From contig CAKZOB010000067.1 of NCBI GenBank assembly GCA_937135955.1, forward strand, positions 1 through 56,581: a DNA stretch of 56,581 bases. The letters are read 5' to 3'. The stretch is from an uncultured Anaerolineales bacterium (lineage in GTDB: Bacteria > Chloroflexota > Anaerolineae > Aggregatilineales > Aggregatilineaceae). The notes below the pieces were generated by a model. That model did not search any database and was not told the DNA's origin. It worked only from the letters and a program-made list of their open reading frames with translations. A program made the position numbers and the translations under genes. Every line of letters begins with the position of its first letter. Position 1 is the stretch's first letter. This document shows, piece by piece, positions 1 through 8,512 of the stretch.

Positions 1-441
1 GCGCGCGCTGGCCGCCTGCCCGCCGATCATGCCCAGCACGCCGCGCTCCGGACTGAGCACGCCCAGCGTATTGGGGCCGACGAACTGCGCTCCTGCCTCT
101 GAGGCGGCTGCGGCGATCTCCAGCACATCATAGAGCGGCACGCGGTCGGGGACGATCACCAGCAGCCGGACACCGGCAGCGATCGCTTCCAGCGCCGCGC
201 TCTTGACCAGGGGGGCCGGGATGAACAGCACACTGATGTCAAGCGGCCCGGCTTTCTCCCACGCTTCGCCGACCGTGTCGTAAACGGGCACGCCTTCGAC
301 CGTCTGCCCGCCCTTGCCCGGCGTGACACCGGCGACCACCTGCGTCCCATAAGCCCGCATGAGGCGTGTGCGGGCCATCCCTTCCCGCCCGGTGATGCCC
401 TGCACAAGCACCCGCTTCGAGCGGTCAATCAGGATCGCCAC
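1..441 (-). CDS. CoA-ligase alpha subunit, SucD-like (partial, runs off the window)
   Basis: This is the N-terminal 147 residues of a succinyl-CoA synthetase alpha-type protein, the CoA-binding Rossmann subunit that carries the phosphohistidine in SucCD-type ligases. Visible family signatures are VQGITGREG at the start, VVAGVTPGKGG, GVPVYDTV, and FVGPNTLGVLSP near the window edge. I chose the GTG at 439-441 because the family N-terminus (AILIDRSKRVLVQGITG) begins exactly there. The frame opens inside the end of the upstream ATP-grasp gene with a 17-bp overlap, so the two subunits are probably translationally coupled. The active-site histidine region lies outside the window. The substrate acid cannot be deduced from this part. 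Confidence 0.85.
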   Translation of the reverse strand, partial: MAILIDRSKRVLVQGITGREGMARTRLMRAYGTQVVAGVTPGKGGQTVEGVPVYDTVGEAWEKAGPLDISVLFIPAPLVKSAALEAIAAGVRLLVIVPDRVPLYDVLEIAAAASEAGAQFVGPNTLGVLSPERGVLGMIGGQAASAR

Positions 442-1999
442 GGGTCACCTCCTCGCCTCTCATGGGCTGAACCGCATCCAGCCCAGGGATCGGCAGGTGC
501 ACATAGCCCCCCTGGTTGCCCTCAAAATAGCACTCAATCTCGCAGGCGAGGCACTCCACACAGCCGCCGCGCTCTGCTTCCTGGCGGGTGATGTTCAGCA
601 CGGGCACGTCCCCCTGCAGCGACAAAATCTGCGGAGCGCACGTGCTGATGCAGACCTTGCTGACGCAGTCGCGGCAGCGCGCGTGATCCAGGGTGACCGT
701 CCCACCGCTGACCGCGTTGAAGCTGTAGGGACTGGCTGCCGGGCGCGGGCCGTAGTTCGGGCGTGTTTCCTGTAGAGGGGGGGTCTGGGCGATCAGCTCG
801 CGCAGGCGGGCCGCACAGAAAGCGGGCGGATCGTCCTTGCCATAGGCTTCGACGGGAACCAAGAAGTGCGGCTGAGCGCGCCGCAGGATGGCAATGGCCT
901 GCTCCTCGGCATTGCCGCCCAGGCGAACAACCGCCGGAACGGTCAGCGGCGCTTCCAGAAAAGCCTTGACCAGTGCGCGCGCCGAGTGGTACTGCTCCTG
1001 GCTGGCCACGCCGCTACCGCTGGCGAAGTAGCCGTCAAGGCCCGGCTGACTGAGGATGATCCGCGCCGCGCGGTAGACCTTGCTGGCAGGGGGATTACCG
1101 CTGGTGTCCACGAAATCGGCGGGGCGCAGACCCTGCGCCGCCAGCGCGTCCATGCTCATCATGCTGCCGCCGCCGCCCGCCCCATGAAAGCCGACGAACC
1201 CTTGCCCTCGCGCAATGTCTCGCGCCATCTGGATGAAGAAGAACGTACCCCGGTAATCCCCGCGCTCGACTTCCCAGGCGATGCGCTCCAGCGGCGTGGG
1301 AGGGCGATCCAGCTCGCGGGCGAAGGTGATCCCCAGGTCGGGTTGACGGAAAACCGCGTTGTCGTCAATGGTGAAACGGCAGTCGGCGGCGATCAGCCGC
1401 CCATCTGCCGTCAGCACCAAGGGGTTGATCTCGGCGGCGCGGGCATCGAAGCGGCGCGCTGCCTGGTACAGCCGGGGCAGAATATCCCCGATCTTGACCA
1501 GCAATTCGCCGCGCAGCCCGGCCCGGCGGGCCAACTCGCGCGCCTCGAAGTCGCGCAGGCCCAGGCGGATGTCTACGGTGTGACGGGCGACGCTCTCCGG
1601 ATGTTCGCGGACGATCTCCTCCACACCCGACCCGCCGCGGCTGCTGAAGATCAGCACCGGTGCGCGCGCCTGATCGTCAATGATCACGCCAGCATAGAAC
1701 TCGCGGGCGATGGACAGCCTTTCGACGACCAATACCTGCTCCACCGGATAACCGCCGAGCTGCATATGGAGGATGGCAGCGGCGGCCTCTGCCGCGGCGT
1801 CGGGATCGTCTGCGAACCGGATCGCCCCCAACGCCGCGCGTCCGGTCACCCAAGCCTGCGCCTTGACGACCACCGGCCCGCCGATCTCCGCGGCGATGCG
1901 GCGCGCCTCGTCCGCTGTGACCGCAACCTCGCCGCGCGGCACAGGGATGCCCACCTGGGCGAGCAGGGCGCGGCCTTGATACTCGTGCAGTCTGGCCAT
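425..1999 (-). CDS. SucC-like ATP-grasp CoA ligase beta subunit fused to a C-terminal two-cluster ferredoxin domain
   Basis: A 524-residue protein, against about 390 for ordinary SucC. The first 390 residues follow the SucC plan: an N-terminal HEYQGRALLAQVGIPVPRG, an ATP-grasp lysine in VVVKAQ, the Mg-binding AAEINPLV, then a CoA-ligase domain with GFHGAGGGGSMMSMDA, PADFVDTSGNPP and VVRLGGN. The extra C-terminus holds eight cysteines in two sets: C442, C445, C450, C454 (CxxCxxxxCxxxC) and C480, C483, C486, C490 (CxxCxxCxxxC). That pattern fits two [4Fe-4S] clusters. The gene starts 3 bp after the upstream ARH gene and overlaps the alpha subunit. Known: SucCD couples an acyl-CoA to nucleotide phosphorylation. 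Inferred: the iron-sulfur tail ties this ligase to a redox partner or a redox-sensitive role. Confidence 0.85.
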   Translation of the reverse strand: MARLHEYQGRALLAQVGIPVPRGEVAVTADEARRIAAEIGGPVVVKAQAWVTGRAALGAIRFADDPDAAAEAAAAILHMQLGGYPVEQVLVVERLSIAREFYAGVIIDDQARAPVLIFSSRGGSGVEEIVREHPESVARHTVDIRLGLRDFEARELARRAGLRGELLVKIGDILPRLYQAARRFDARAAEINPLVLTADGRLIAADCRFTIDDNAVFRQPDLGITFARELDRPPTPLERIAWEVERGDYRGTFFFIQMARDIARGQGFVGFHGAGGGGSMMSMDALAAQGLRPADFVDTSGNPPASKVYRAARIILSQPGLDGYFASGSGVASQEQYHSARALVKAFLEAPLTVPAVVRLGGNAEEQAIAILRRAQPHFLVPVEAYGKDDPPAFCAARLRELIAQTPPLQETRPNYGPRPAASPYSFNAVSGGTVTLDHARCRDCVSKVCISTCAPQILSLQGDVPVLNITRQEAERGGCVECLACEIECYFEGNQGGYVHLPIPGLDAVQPMRGEEVTRGDPD

Positions 2000-2002
2000 C
2001 GG

Positions 2003-4126
2003 TCAACCCTCTCTCGGCGGTGCGAGCGGGCTGATGCGCACGCCCTCATAGGCAGTGTGACTACCGTGCCAGGTCGAAAGCCCGATCTGTCCGTGCAGGT
2101 AAGGCGCAGGATCGGCCCAGGTCAGGGTCGCGCGTTGATCGCCGCTCGCGGCTTCCAGGGTCAGATGAGGGCCTTGAGCAATGAACCGCAGCATTACCGG
2201 TTGCCCGTGCTGCCAGGGGAAAGAAGTCGAGACGACCGGCGTGTCGTCCTGGCCATTCTTGCGGTAGAGGGCCAGCGTGCCCTGTGGCCCCAGTCCACCG
2301 GCGTAGGAACGCAGCGCGCCCTGTACGCGGATGTTGAGGTTATGGTAATCGCCGATCAGGGGGATGACCCGCGCCTCCAGGCAATAGTCTTCCCAGGCGA
2401 TGTCGCCCGTGTACGTTTCGCACAGACCGGGGCCGCTGCCGTGATAGCGCGCGTCGCCTTCTAACCGCCAGTAGCCGCGCAACTTCGTCCACTGGCTGAT
2501 GGCGTTGCCCTCGGCGCGCTCGCGGGCGAAGTCGAAGCCGTAGTCGGGCGTGCCCGACCAGTCGAGCGCCTTGAGATGCAGAGCGCCGACCTCCCAATCC
2601 GCGCCCAGGTTGCGGATAACGACACCAACCTGCGATAGACAGACTCCATCCAGGCGGGGAATCTGCCAGGTGAGCGTTTGCCATGCGCCCGGCGTTAGCG
2701 CCTGCCCGACCGACTGATGGCGCTCGCCAGCGTGATCGTCGAAGACATAGAGGCTGGCCTGGAGCGTGGAGGGCGCATCCGCCGGCAAATAGACCTCTGC
2801 CCTGACAGTCTGGCCAGGGAAGATCAGGGGCGTGAATGTCGCGCCGTAGTAGTTGCCGCTGAGTTCGGCAGGCCGGTAATAGGTGCGCGTGAACAGGCGT
2901 ACCTCACCCTTCTTGCCCAGCTTGCGCACGCTGACCTGCAACGTCCCCTCATGGCTGACTGCGACGGACTGCCGCGTCTCGATCACCCGTCCGCCCACCC
3001 CCTGCGCCTGGAAATTGCAGGTCGAACCCCGGTAGCGGAAATGGTAGCGCGGGCGCTGAGCGACAGTCTGCCCGGCCAGCGCACGCCCCAGGGCACAGAA
3101 CAGATCGGCGCATTGAGGGATAGTCAGCAAGTTGCGCGTGCCAATCACACTGGCGGCGATCAGCAGGTCGTTGAGCGGCTCGCGCCAGCGCCACTCGATG
3201 CCGTCCAGGCCGACCGCCACGCCCATGATCGCCCCGACATTGCCCACGTTGCAGTCGGTGTCCCAGCCGGCCATGTTGGCAATCTGGATCGTGCGGGAGA
3301 AATCGCCCTGCCCATAGGCCAGCGCCATCACCACCACCCCTGCGTTGGGGATGATGTGCACTGCACCGGGATAGCGGTCGTAGCCGAAGTTCGCCTGCAG
3401 AAAGGCCATGCAGGCGCGCCAGTCGTCGTCGGGGTGCTGCGCGTGGAAGTCCAGCACAGCGCGCACCACCCGCGCGTACTCGCTGTCACGAGGGATCAGC
3501 GCCAGGCCGGTGGCGATCAGCGTGAGCGGGTCAGCTTCCTGAAAAGCCGCGCTGACCAGGGCGGCGATGAAGCGCCCTCCCAGAACACCATTGCCATCGT
3601 GCGAGACGCTCGACGCCCGCGCGGCCAGGTCGGCGGCCAGGGCGGGGTTGCCCGGCACGACCAGCCCCCAAAGGTCGCTGAAAATCTGCCCGCCGATCTG
3701 CTCGGCCACGATCGCGCCGTTTTGCGCGATCGATCCGCTGCGCGGCGCGGGGATGCCACTGGCCAGGTTCAGGTAGGCGGTGTGCTCGGTCGAGACGCCG
3801 TAGCCACCCCACCACAGCGTGCCTTGCTGATCGCCAAGGTAATTGAGCCAGGCGTCAGCAATCTGTTGGGGCGATAGATCGTACCCCGCAGCGGGGTGAT
3901 CCTGCAGCGCCCGGATGAGGATCATAGGAAAGGCGGTGTCGTCGTCGGGTTTGAAGACCTTGCCCGGCGCTTCGTTCAGGTAGCCGTCAATCTCGCCCAC
4001 GTTGCGGCAGATGTCATCGTAAGTCCAGCCTTCGAGCGGCGCGCCGAAGCGCACGCCGATACATTTGCCCAGCCATCCGGCGTAAACCCGTTCGTCGTAG
4101 TCAGGGGGGATCGTCACTAGGGTCAT
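2003..4126 (-). CDS. Long ADP-ribosylglycohydrolase-fold protein with C-terminal beta-rich (carbohydrate-binding-like) domains
   Basis: A 707-residue protein. Residues 1-350 have the ADP-ribosylglycohydrolase (DraG/ARH) fold: an N-terminal GWLGKCIGVRFGAPLEGW helix, a D61-D62-D63-T64 metal loop (PDDDTAFP), and a second metal site in GWDTDCNVG (D289, D291). Residues about 370-520 look like a galactose-binding-type beta sandwich. Residues about 520-700 look like a LamG/concanavalin-type domain (YWRLEGDARY, YEGVRISPL). There is no signal peptide, so it should be cytoplasmic. It sits in an operon with a sugar ABC transporter and a shorter ARH gene. Known: ARH enzymes cleave N- or O-ribosyl bonds with two metals. 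Inferred: this subfamily acts on an imported glycoside or ribosyl compound rather than on modified proteins. The canonical GDA motif of helix 1 is altered to GVRFGAP. Confidence 0.82.
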   Translation of the reverse strand: MTLVTIPPDYDERVYAGWLGKCIGVRFGAPLEGWTYDDICRNVGEIDGYLNEAPGKVFKPDDDTAFPMILIRALQDHPAAGYDLSPQQIADAWLNYLGDQQGTLWWGGYGVSTEHTAYLNLASGIPAPRSGSIAQNGAIVAEQIGGQIFSDLWGLVVPGNPALAADLAARASSVSHDGNGVLGGRFIAALVSAAFQEADPLTLIATGLALIPRDSEYARVVRAVLDFHAQHPDDDWRACMAFLQANFGYDRYPGAVHIIPNAGVVVMALAYGQGDFSRTIQIANMAGWDTDCNVGNVGAIMGVAVGLDGIEWRWREPLNDLLIAASVIGTRNLLTIPQCADLFCALGRALAGQTVAQRPRYHFRYRGSTCNFQAQGVGGRVIETRQSVAVSHEGTLQVSVRKLGKKGEVRLFTRTYYRPAELSGNYYGATFTPLIFPGQTVRAEVYLPADAPSTLQASLYVFDDHAGERHQSVGQALTPGAWQTLTWQIPRLDGVCLSQVGVVIRNLGADWEVGALHLKALDWSGTPDYGFDFARERAEGNAISQWTKLRGYWRLEGDARYHGSGPGLCETYTGDIAWEDYCLEARVIPLIGDYHNLNIRVQGALRSYAGGLGPQGTLALYRKNGQDDTPVVSTSFPWQHGQPVMLRFIAQGPHLTLEAASGDQRATLTWADPAPYLHGQIGLSTWHGSHTAYEGVRISPLAPPREG

Positions 4127-4158
4127 ATTTCACCTTGCTACCAGATACCAGTGGGCTT

Positions 4159-4186
4159 CCGGCCCCTCACCAGGGCGAGGGGCCGG
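4159..4186 (-). terminator. GC-rich hairpin after the binding-protein gene
   Basis: A perfect 10-bp stem (CCGGCCCCTC at 4159-4168 with GAGGGGCCGG at 4177-4186) and an 8-nt loop lie between the binding-protein gene and the long ARH gene. No U-tract follows, so partial termination or 3'-end protection is more likely than full termination. Confidence 0.65.
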
Positions 4187-4210
4187 TATGCGAAGCACAG
4201 AGAGCTTAGC

Positions 4211-5506
4211 CTATTCGCCGTAGCTATCGTCCAGGCAGAACTGCGCCTTGGCTGCTTCCTCGGCCAGTATCGCTTCCAGGTCGCGCTCGCCGTTCTGAAT
4301 CCAGCGCACGCGCACATTGTCGAAGGCGGGATAGACGCAGTCCCAGAAGTATTGCGAGCGCAGATAGTTGGCGACGCGCGTTTCCTTCATCAACTCGGCA
4401 TAGGCCACGCCCAGGATCGGGTCTTTGTCCCAGCCAAGCTCCTGCCAGATTTGCGGACCGTTGGGCGGCCACACGCCAGCTTCGGCGGCCATGCGCTGAG
4501 CCTCTGGCCCGCTCAGCCACTTGAGGAATTCCCAAGCCGCTTCCTTATGACGGCTGCCCGACCACATGTAGTGGGCGTAGGCATCCGTCCAGGCGATGCC
4601 CTCGCTGTTCTCGTCATAGCGCGGTGGCTCGACCACACCCCACTCGAAGGTGGCCTGCTCCATCAGCGCGGGGATTTCCCAGTTGGAAATGGACTGCATG
4701 GCCACTTTTCCAGACAGAAATACCAGCTCACCATACTGGTCTTGCAGTTCAGCGGGCGCAGCGACCTGATCCTCAGTCACCAGTTCCAGGCAGAAGCGCC
4801 ACGCTTCGGCGGCGGCGGGCGTATCGAAGTAACCGACCACCTGACGCCCATCCGGGCTGACGACATCTGTGCCCAGGTTGAAAGAGAACGGCGACCACAG
4901 CATACAGCCCTCACCGCCGACGATAGCCCCAACGCCATACTGGTCTTTCTCGCGGTCGGTCAGTTGCTTGGCCAGCGCGCGGTACTCGGCCACAGTCCAG
5001 CCCGGCTGCGGATAGGGTACGCCTGCCGCATCGAAGAGGTCCTTGTTATAGGCGATGAAGCCCGCCGAAGCATCGCGCGGGACACCGTAGTAGCGCCCCT
5101 GGTAGACCGTGCGCTGTTGCCCGATGGGGAACCAGACTTCCTCAGGCTTGAGGCCCGACGCCTCCATGTAGGGAGTCAGGTCTTCCAGGAAGCCCTGGGT
5201 CGCAATGTCCGCTGCGTAGTAGGTCGTCCACACGTCGGGGCCTTCGTTGCCAGCAATGGCCGTCGCCACGCGGGTGTTGAAAGCCCGACTGGGGAAGAGC
5301 GAGATCGCCACGCGGATGTTGGGATTGGCGGCCTCGAAGGCGCGGGCGAGCTGGAAGTGCAGATCGCGCGTCGCCGCCGTGTCGCGGCCACGTTCTGTGC
5401 TCCACCAGGTGATGGTCACTACCTGCTGGTCTTGCGCCTGAATGGCACCCAGCGGAGCGAGCATTGCCACGACGAGTACCAGAATGATCCATATGCGCTT
5501 GTTCAT
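4211..5506 (-). CDS. Extracellular solute-binding protein, carbohydrate ABC family 1
   Basis: A 431-residue secreted binding protein. A cleavable-type signal peptide (MNKRIWIILVLVVAMLAPL, then GAIQAQ) is followed by VTITWWSTERG, the usual first strand of family 1 sugar-binding proteins. Later landmarks are VAISLFPSRAF, GNEGPDVWTTY, YYGVPRDASAGFIAYNKDLFD and a late WEFLKWLSGPEAQ. It delivers its ligand to the permease pair encoded just upstream (ends at 5629). It follows the permeases, whereas the binding protein usually comes first. A strong SD (AGGAGAG) precedes ATG 5506, and a GC hairpin follows the stop. The ligand is unknown. The ARH neighbours suggest a ribosyl or N-glycoside compound, which is inference only. 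Confidence 0.9.
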   Translation of the reverse strand: MNKRIWIILVLVVAMLAPLGAIQAQDQQVVTITWWSTERGRDTAATRDLHFQLARAFEAANPNIRVAISLFPSRAFNTRVATAIAGNEGPDVWTTYYAADIATQGFLEDLTPYMEASGLKPEEVWFPIGQQRTVYQGRYYGVPRDASAGFIAYNKDLFDAAGVPYPQPGWTVAEYRALAKQLTDREKDQYGVGAIVGGEGCMLWSPFSFNLGTDVVSPDGRQVVGYFDTPAAAEAWRFCLELVTEDQVAAPAELQDQYGELVFLSGKVAMQSISNWEIPALMEQATFEWGVVEPPRYDENSEGIAWTDAYAHYMWSGSRHKEAAWEFLKWLSGPEAQRMAAEAGVWPPNGPQIWQELGWDKDPILGVAYAELMKETRVANYLRSQYFWDCVYPAFDNVRVRWIQNGERDLEAILAEEAAKAQFCLDDSYGE

Positions 5507-5628
5507 TGCCTGTCTCTCCTAAAAAGAAACTCACCAGAGGATGCGAAACGGTTGTTGTCGCCAAGGGGGAATATCGCTTACGGCACACCTCCTCTCAGGG
5601 CAGAAGCCTGCTTGCAGTGCAAAGGCGG

Positions 5629-6495
5629 CTATCCTTTCAAGCCTTCCACAGAAATCCCACCAATCAATTGCTTCTGAGCGAAAAAGAACAGGATCAGCGG
5701 GGGAATCATCGCCAGGACAGAACCGGCCATGAGCAAATTCCAGTTGGTCTCCCGCGCGCCCTGGAAGAAGCTCAGTCCGAGCGACACGGTGAACATGTCG
5801 GGATCATTGAGGTAAATGAGCGGTTGCAGAAAATCGTTCCACACGTCAATGAAAGTGAAGACGATCACCAGCATCAGCGCAGGGCGGGTCAGCGGCAAAA
5901 TGATGCGCCAGAACACATCGAAGCGGTTGGCACCGTCAATATAGGCCGCCTCGTCCAGATCGAAGGGGATGCTCATCATATACTGGCGCACCAGAAAGAT
6001 CAGGAAAGGGCTGCCAGTGAATGCGGGCAGGGTGAGCGGCCAATAGGTGTTGATCATGCCAAGCTTGGAAAACATAATGAAGCGCGGCACCAGCGTCACA
6101 TGGTAGGGGATCATCAAGGTGGATAGCATCACCAGGAACAGGATGTTGCGCCCTGGGAAGCGCAGCCGCGCAAAGCCGTAGGCAACCAGCGTCACCGAGA
6201 TCAGGTGCCCCACGATATTGACAAAGGCCAGGAAAAAAGTGTTGAGATAGAAGCGGCCAAAGGGGACTTCTTGAAAGACCTTGGAGAAGTTGTCCCATTG
6301 AACAGGAGCAGGTATCCATTCCGGCGGGATGGCAAACGTCTGCTGGGGCGACTTCAGCGCCGTCGAGAACATCCAGTAGAGCGGGACCATGAACACCGCC
6401 GCCAGCACCATCAGCACGGTATAGCCGGAGACATTGTTGAAACGGCGCAAGCCACGCAGTCCCAGTCGGGGGAAATGGCCGCTGATCGTTGTCAT
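5629..6495 (-). CDS. Carbohydrate ABC transporter permease, MalG type
   Basis: A 288-residue inner-membrane permease of the MalG class. A first membrane span (YTVLMVLAAVFMVPLYWMF) is followed by the periplasmic FAIPPEWIPAPVQWDNF loop, further spans, and the cytoplasmic EAA motif DEAAYIDGANRFDVFWRI, ending ILPLTRPA, which docks onto the ATPase. The C-terminus (KQLIGGISVEGLKG) is typical of MalG proteins. It overlaps the MalF-type gene by 4 bp (ATGA), so they are translated as a pair. No ATPase gene is present in this operon, so the pair must use an ATPase encoded elsewhere. Confidence 0.93.
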   Translation of the reverse strand: MTTISGHFPRLGLRGLRRFNNVSGYTVLMVLAAVFMVPLYWMFSTALKSPQQTFAIPPEWIPAPVQWDNFSKVFQEVPFGRFYLNTFFLAFVNIVGHLISVTLVAYGFARLRFPGRNILFLVMLSTLMIPYHVTLVPRFIMFSKLGMINTYWPLTLPAFTGSPFLIFLVRQYMMSIPFDLDEAAYIDGANRFDVFWRIILPLTRPALMLVIVFTFIDVWNDFLQPLIYLNDPDMFTVSLGLSFFQGARETNWNLLMAGSVLAMIPPLILFFFAQKQLIGGISVEGLKG

Positions 6496-7436
6496 GGCGT
6501 CCTCTTGCGTTCAGCCTCGTAGTAAACCCAATACTTTGAACTGCGGAACACCAGCACAGTGAGGATCATGATGAAGACTGTCATGATCCAGGCCAGCGCC
6601 GCCCCATAGCCCATGCGCATGGACTCGAAGGAGCGGTTGTAGATGTACAGCATGTAGAACAGGCCAGATTGCAACGGCCCCCCACTGCGCCCGGCAGCGA
6701 TGAAAGCCGGCGTGAAGGTCTGAAATGTGCCAATCAGCCCCAAGACAAGCTGGAAGAAAATGGTAGGAGTGAGCATTGGCAGCGTGATGCGTACGAATTG
6801 CTGAAGGCGATTGGCCCCGTCTACGGCGGCTGCCTCGTATAGCTGAGCAGGGACGTTTTGCAGCCCCGCCAAGTAGATCACCGCGCTGCCACCGACGCCC
6901 CACAGCGCCATCATGACGATACTGGGCAGCACCCAGGCCGGGTCGGAAAGCCAACTCGGCCCCTTGATGCCGAACCAGCCCAGCATGGTGTTCAGCAGGC
7001 CATAGCGGGGGTTGAGCACCCACACCCACACCAGCGAGCTAGCCACCTTGGGCACGATATAGGGCATGTAGTACAGCGTTCGGAACACCCCGATACCACG
7101 CAGCTTCTGGTTGAGCACCACGGCGATCAGGATGCCGAAGACGACTTCCAGCGGCAGATAGAGCACGGCATATTTGAGCGTCACGGTGACCGCTTTGCGG
7201 AAGAAAGGGTCTTGGGTGAAGATGCGCTCGTAGTTGGCCAACCCCACCCATTGCGGGCTGCCCACGATGTTCCAGCGGGTGAAGCTGAGCACGAACGAAG
7301 CCACGATCGGCCCGAAGAAGAACACGATGAATCCAACCAGCCAGGGCGAAATGAACAGATAGCCGGCTAACGCCTCGCGCCGCTCGCTGGCAGAAAGCTG
7401 TGTCCAGGATCGCGACAGGCGGGTCAGCGCAGTCAT
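6492..7436 (-). CDS. Carbohydrate ABC transporter permease, MalF type
   Basis: A 314-residue permease. The N-terminal span (GYLFISPWLVGFIVFFFGPIV) is followed by the family landmarks SFTRWNIVGSPQWVGLANYERIF, FRTLYYMPYIVPKVASSLVW, and the EAA loop LYEAAAVDGANRLQQFVRI with TLPMLTP. It forms the translocation pore with the MalG-type protein. It is sandwiched by 4-bp overlaps with the short ARH gene before it and the MalG gene after it, so ARH, MalF and MalG are tightly coupled. Substrate specificity cannot be read from the permease. Confidence 0.93.
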   Translation of the reverse strand: MTALTRLSRSWTQLSASERREALAGYLFISPWLVGFIVFFFGPIVASFVLSFTRWNIVGSPQWVGLANYERIFTQDPFFRKAVTVTLKYAVLYLPLEVVFGILIAVVLNQKLRGIGVFRTLYYMPYIVPKVASSLVWVWVLNPRYGLLNTMLGWFGIKGPSWLSDPAWVLPSIVMMALWGVGGSAVIYLAGLQNVPAQLYEAAAVDGANRLQQFVRITLPMLTPTIFFQLVLGLIGTFQTFTPAFIAAGRSGGPLQSGLFYMLYIYNRSFESMRMGYGAALAWIMTVFIMILTVLVFRSSKYWVYYEAERKRTP

Positions 7437-8446
7437 TGACTGTCTCCCCCGACAGGTTCAGCCGATAGCACCAGATCAACCAGCGCCTCGGCCAGGTTGA
7501 GCACGTCTTCGTTCCGGACAAAGCGCAGGCTCACGCCGCTGGCAACGCGCACCTGCTGTACCCAGCGCTCAGGAATGACGGTCAGACCATGCAACGCCCC
7601 GGACAGCGCCCCGCAGATAGCCGCAATGCTGTCGGCGTCTCTGCCAAAGTTGGCGGCCCAGAACATCCCCTGTCTGAAGTCACCTGCCGTCAGGCGGAAG
7701 ATGGCGAACACCTGAGGAATGGCTTCCGCGCTCATAGAATGTACGGGAGTCCACAAGGCAGTGTGCAGGTCTTCCCAGGCACTCAGTATGTCACCGGCCC
7801 GGTCGCAGATATCCATTGCCCGGTCGAAGGCGCGACCAAGCCAGCTATCGTCGGGAATATAGCGGCGCGCGGTCTGCACGATCGTCTCCGGCGAAGCGTC
7901 CACCATGGCGACGGCGACGGCTGCGGCGACGGCCTGCGCCGCCCATACGCCATCCGCGTGATGGCTGATCTCGGCGTCAATGCACGCCATTGCTGCAGCG
8001 CGATCCGGATCGCCCGCGCAGAAGATGCCGATGGGGCTGATGCGCATGGCCGCGCCGTCGTCGTTGTTCTGGACGTTGTCAATGCCGCTGAGCGGAGGGC
8101 GCATCCCGCGCTTGATATTTTCGACAGCCCCATGGAGCGGCTTTCCGGCGCGTTCGAAAACGCCGCCCTGCTCGATGATGTGCTTCTGCCAGGCAGTCAA
8201 CACCGCCTCGGAGGTCAGATTTCCCCCACAGTCGAGCAATGTTCGCGCAGTGAGCAGCCCAAATTCCGTATCGTCTGTGCTCCTGGCCCCTGGATAGAGG
8301 TCGGTGATGATCCCATAGCGGCTGCGGTATTCAGGGCTGCGCCCCAAGTCGCCCATGGCATCGCCAACGGCGAGGCCGATCAGGCACCCCGTTGCTTTGC
8401 TGACAAATAGCTCTCTGTCACGGAGCAGGTCTACCCGCCTGCGCAT
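7433..8446 (-). CDS. ADP-ribosylglycohydrolase family protein (short form)
   Basis: A 337-residue protein with the canonical ARH plan: ATGCLIGLAVGDAMGDL near residue 20, the metal loop S56-T57-D58-D59-T60-E61, and a C-terminal FGRDADSIAAICGALSGALHG with the second metal-binding aspartates. Known ARH enzymes are dinuclear-metal hydrolases of ADP-ribosyl or related ribosyl bonds. It is the first structural gene of the operon and lies directly behind a 16-bp LacI-type operator. Its stop overlaps the permease start. Unlike the longer ARH at 2003-4126, it has no extra domains. The pairing of two ARH-fold enzymes with one sugar importer points to catabolism of an imported ribosyl compound, which remains inference. 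Confidence 0.88.
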   Translation of the reverse strand: MRRRVDLLRDRELFVSKATGCLIGLAVGDAMGDLGRSPEYRSRYGIITDLYPGARSTDDTEFGLLTARTLLDCGGNLTSEAVLTAWQKHIIEQGGVFERAGKPLHGAVENIKRGMRPPLSGIDNVQNNDDGAAMRISPIGIFCAGDPDRAAAMACIDAEISHHADGVWAAQAVAAAVAVAMVDASPETIVQTARRYIPDDSWLGRAFDRAMDICDRAGDILSAWEDLHTALWTPVHSMSAEAIPQVFAIFRLTAGDFRQGMFWAANFGRDADSIAAICGALSGALHGLTVIPERWVQQVRVASGVSLRFVRNEDVLNLAEALVDLVLSAEPVGGDSQ

Positions 8447-8474
8447 GATCTTGTCCTTTCAGTGTTGGCCGCTA

Positions 8475-8490
8475 GTGGGAACGTTCCCAC
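8475..8490. promoter_or_regulatory. LacI-family operator O2 (GTGGGAACGTTCCCAC)
   Basis: A perfect 16-bp palindrome in the 66-bp gap between the LacI gene and the short ARH gene, 28 bp upstream of the ARH start codon. Its core GGGAACGTTCCC is identical to the site at 9549-9560 in front of the LacI gene, so the adjacent LacI protein is the obvious binder. No clear consensus promoter is visible next to it. Confidence 0.85.
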
Positions 8491-8512
8491 AAGTGTCGAT
8501 AAAAACACTACT

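Noticed and set aside
359-3877. Long plus-strand open frames (866-2464, 2717-3877 and others) opposite the CoA-ligase and ARH genes
   Set aside because: They are antisense shadows in GC-rich DNA. Their products are Arg/Ala/Gln-rich with no family features, while the opposite strand carries clear conserved proteins.
4151-5677. A 508-codon plus-strand frame opposite the binding-protein gene
   Set aside because: The minus strand encodes a complete solute-binding protein with signal peptide and SD. The plus-strand product has no recognisable motif.
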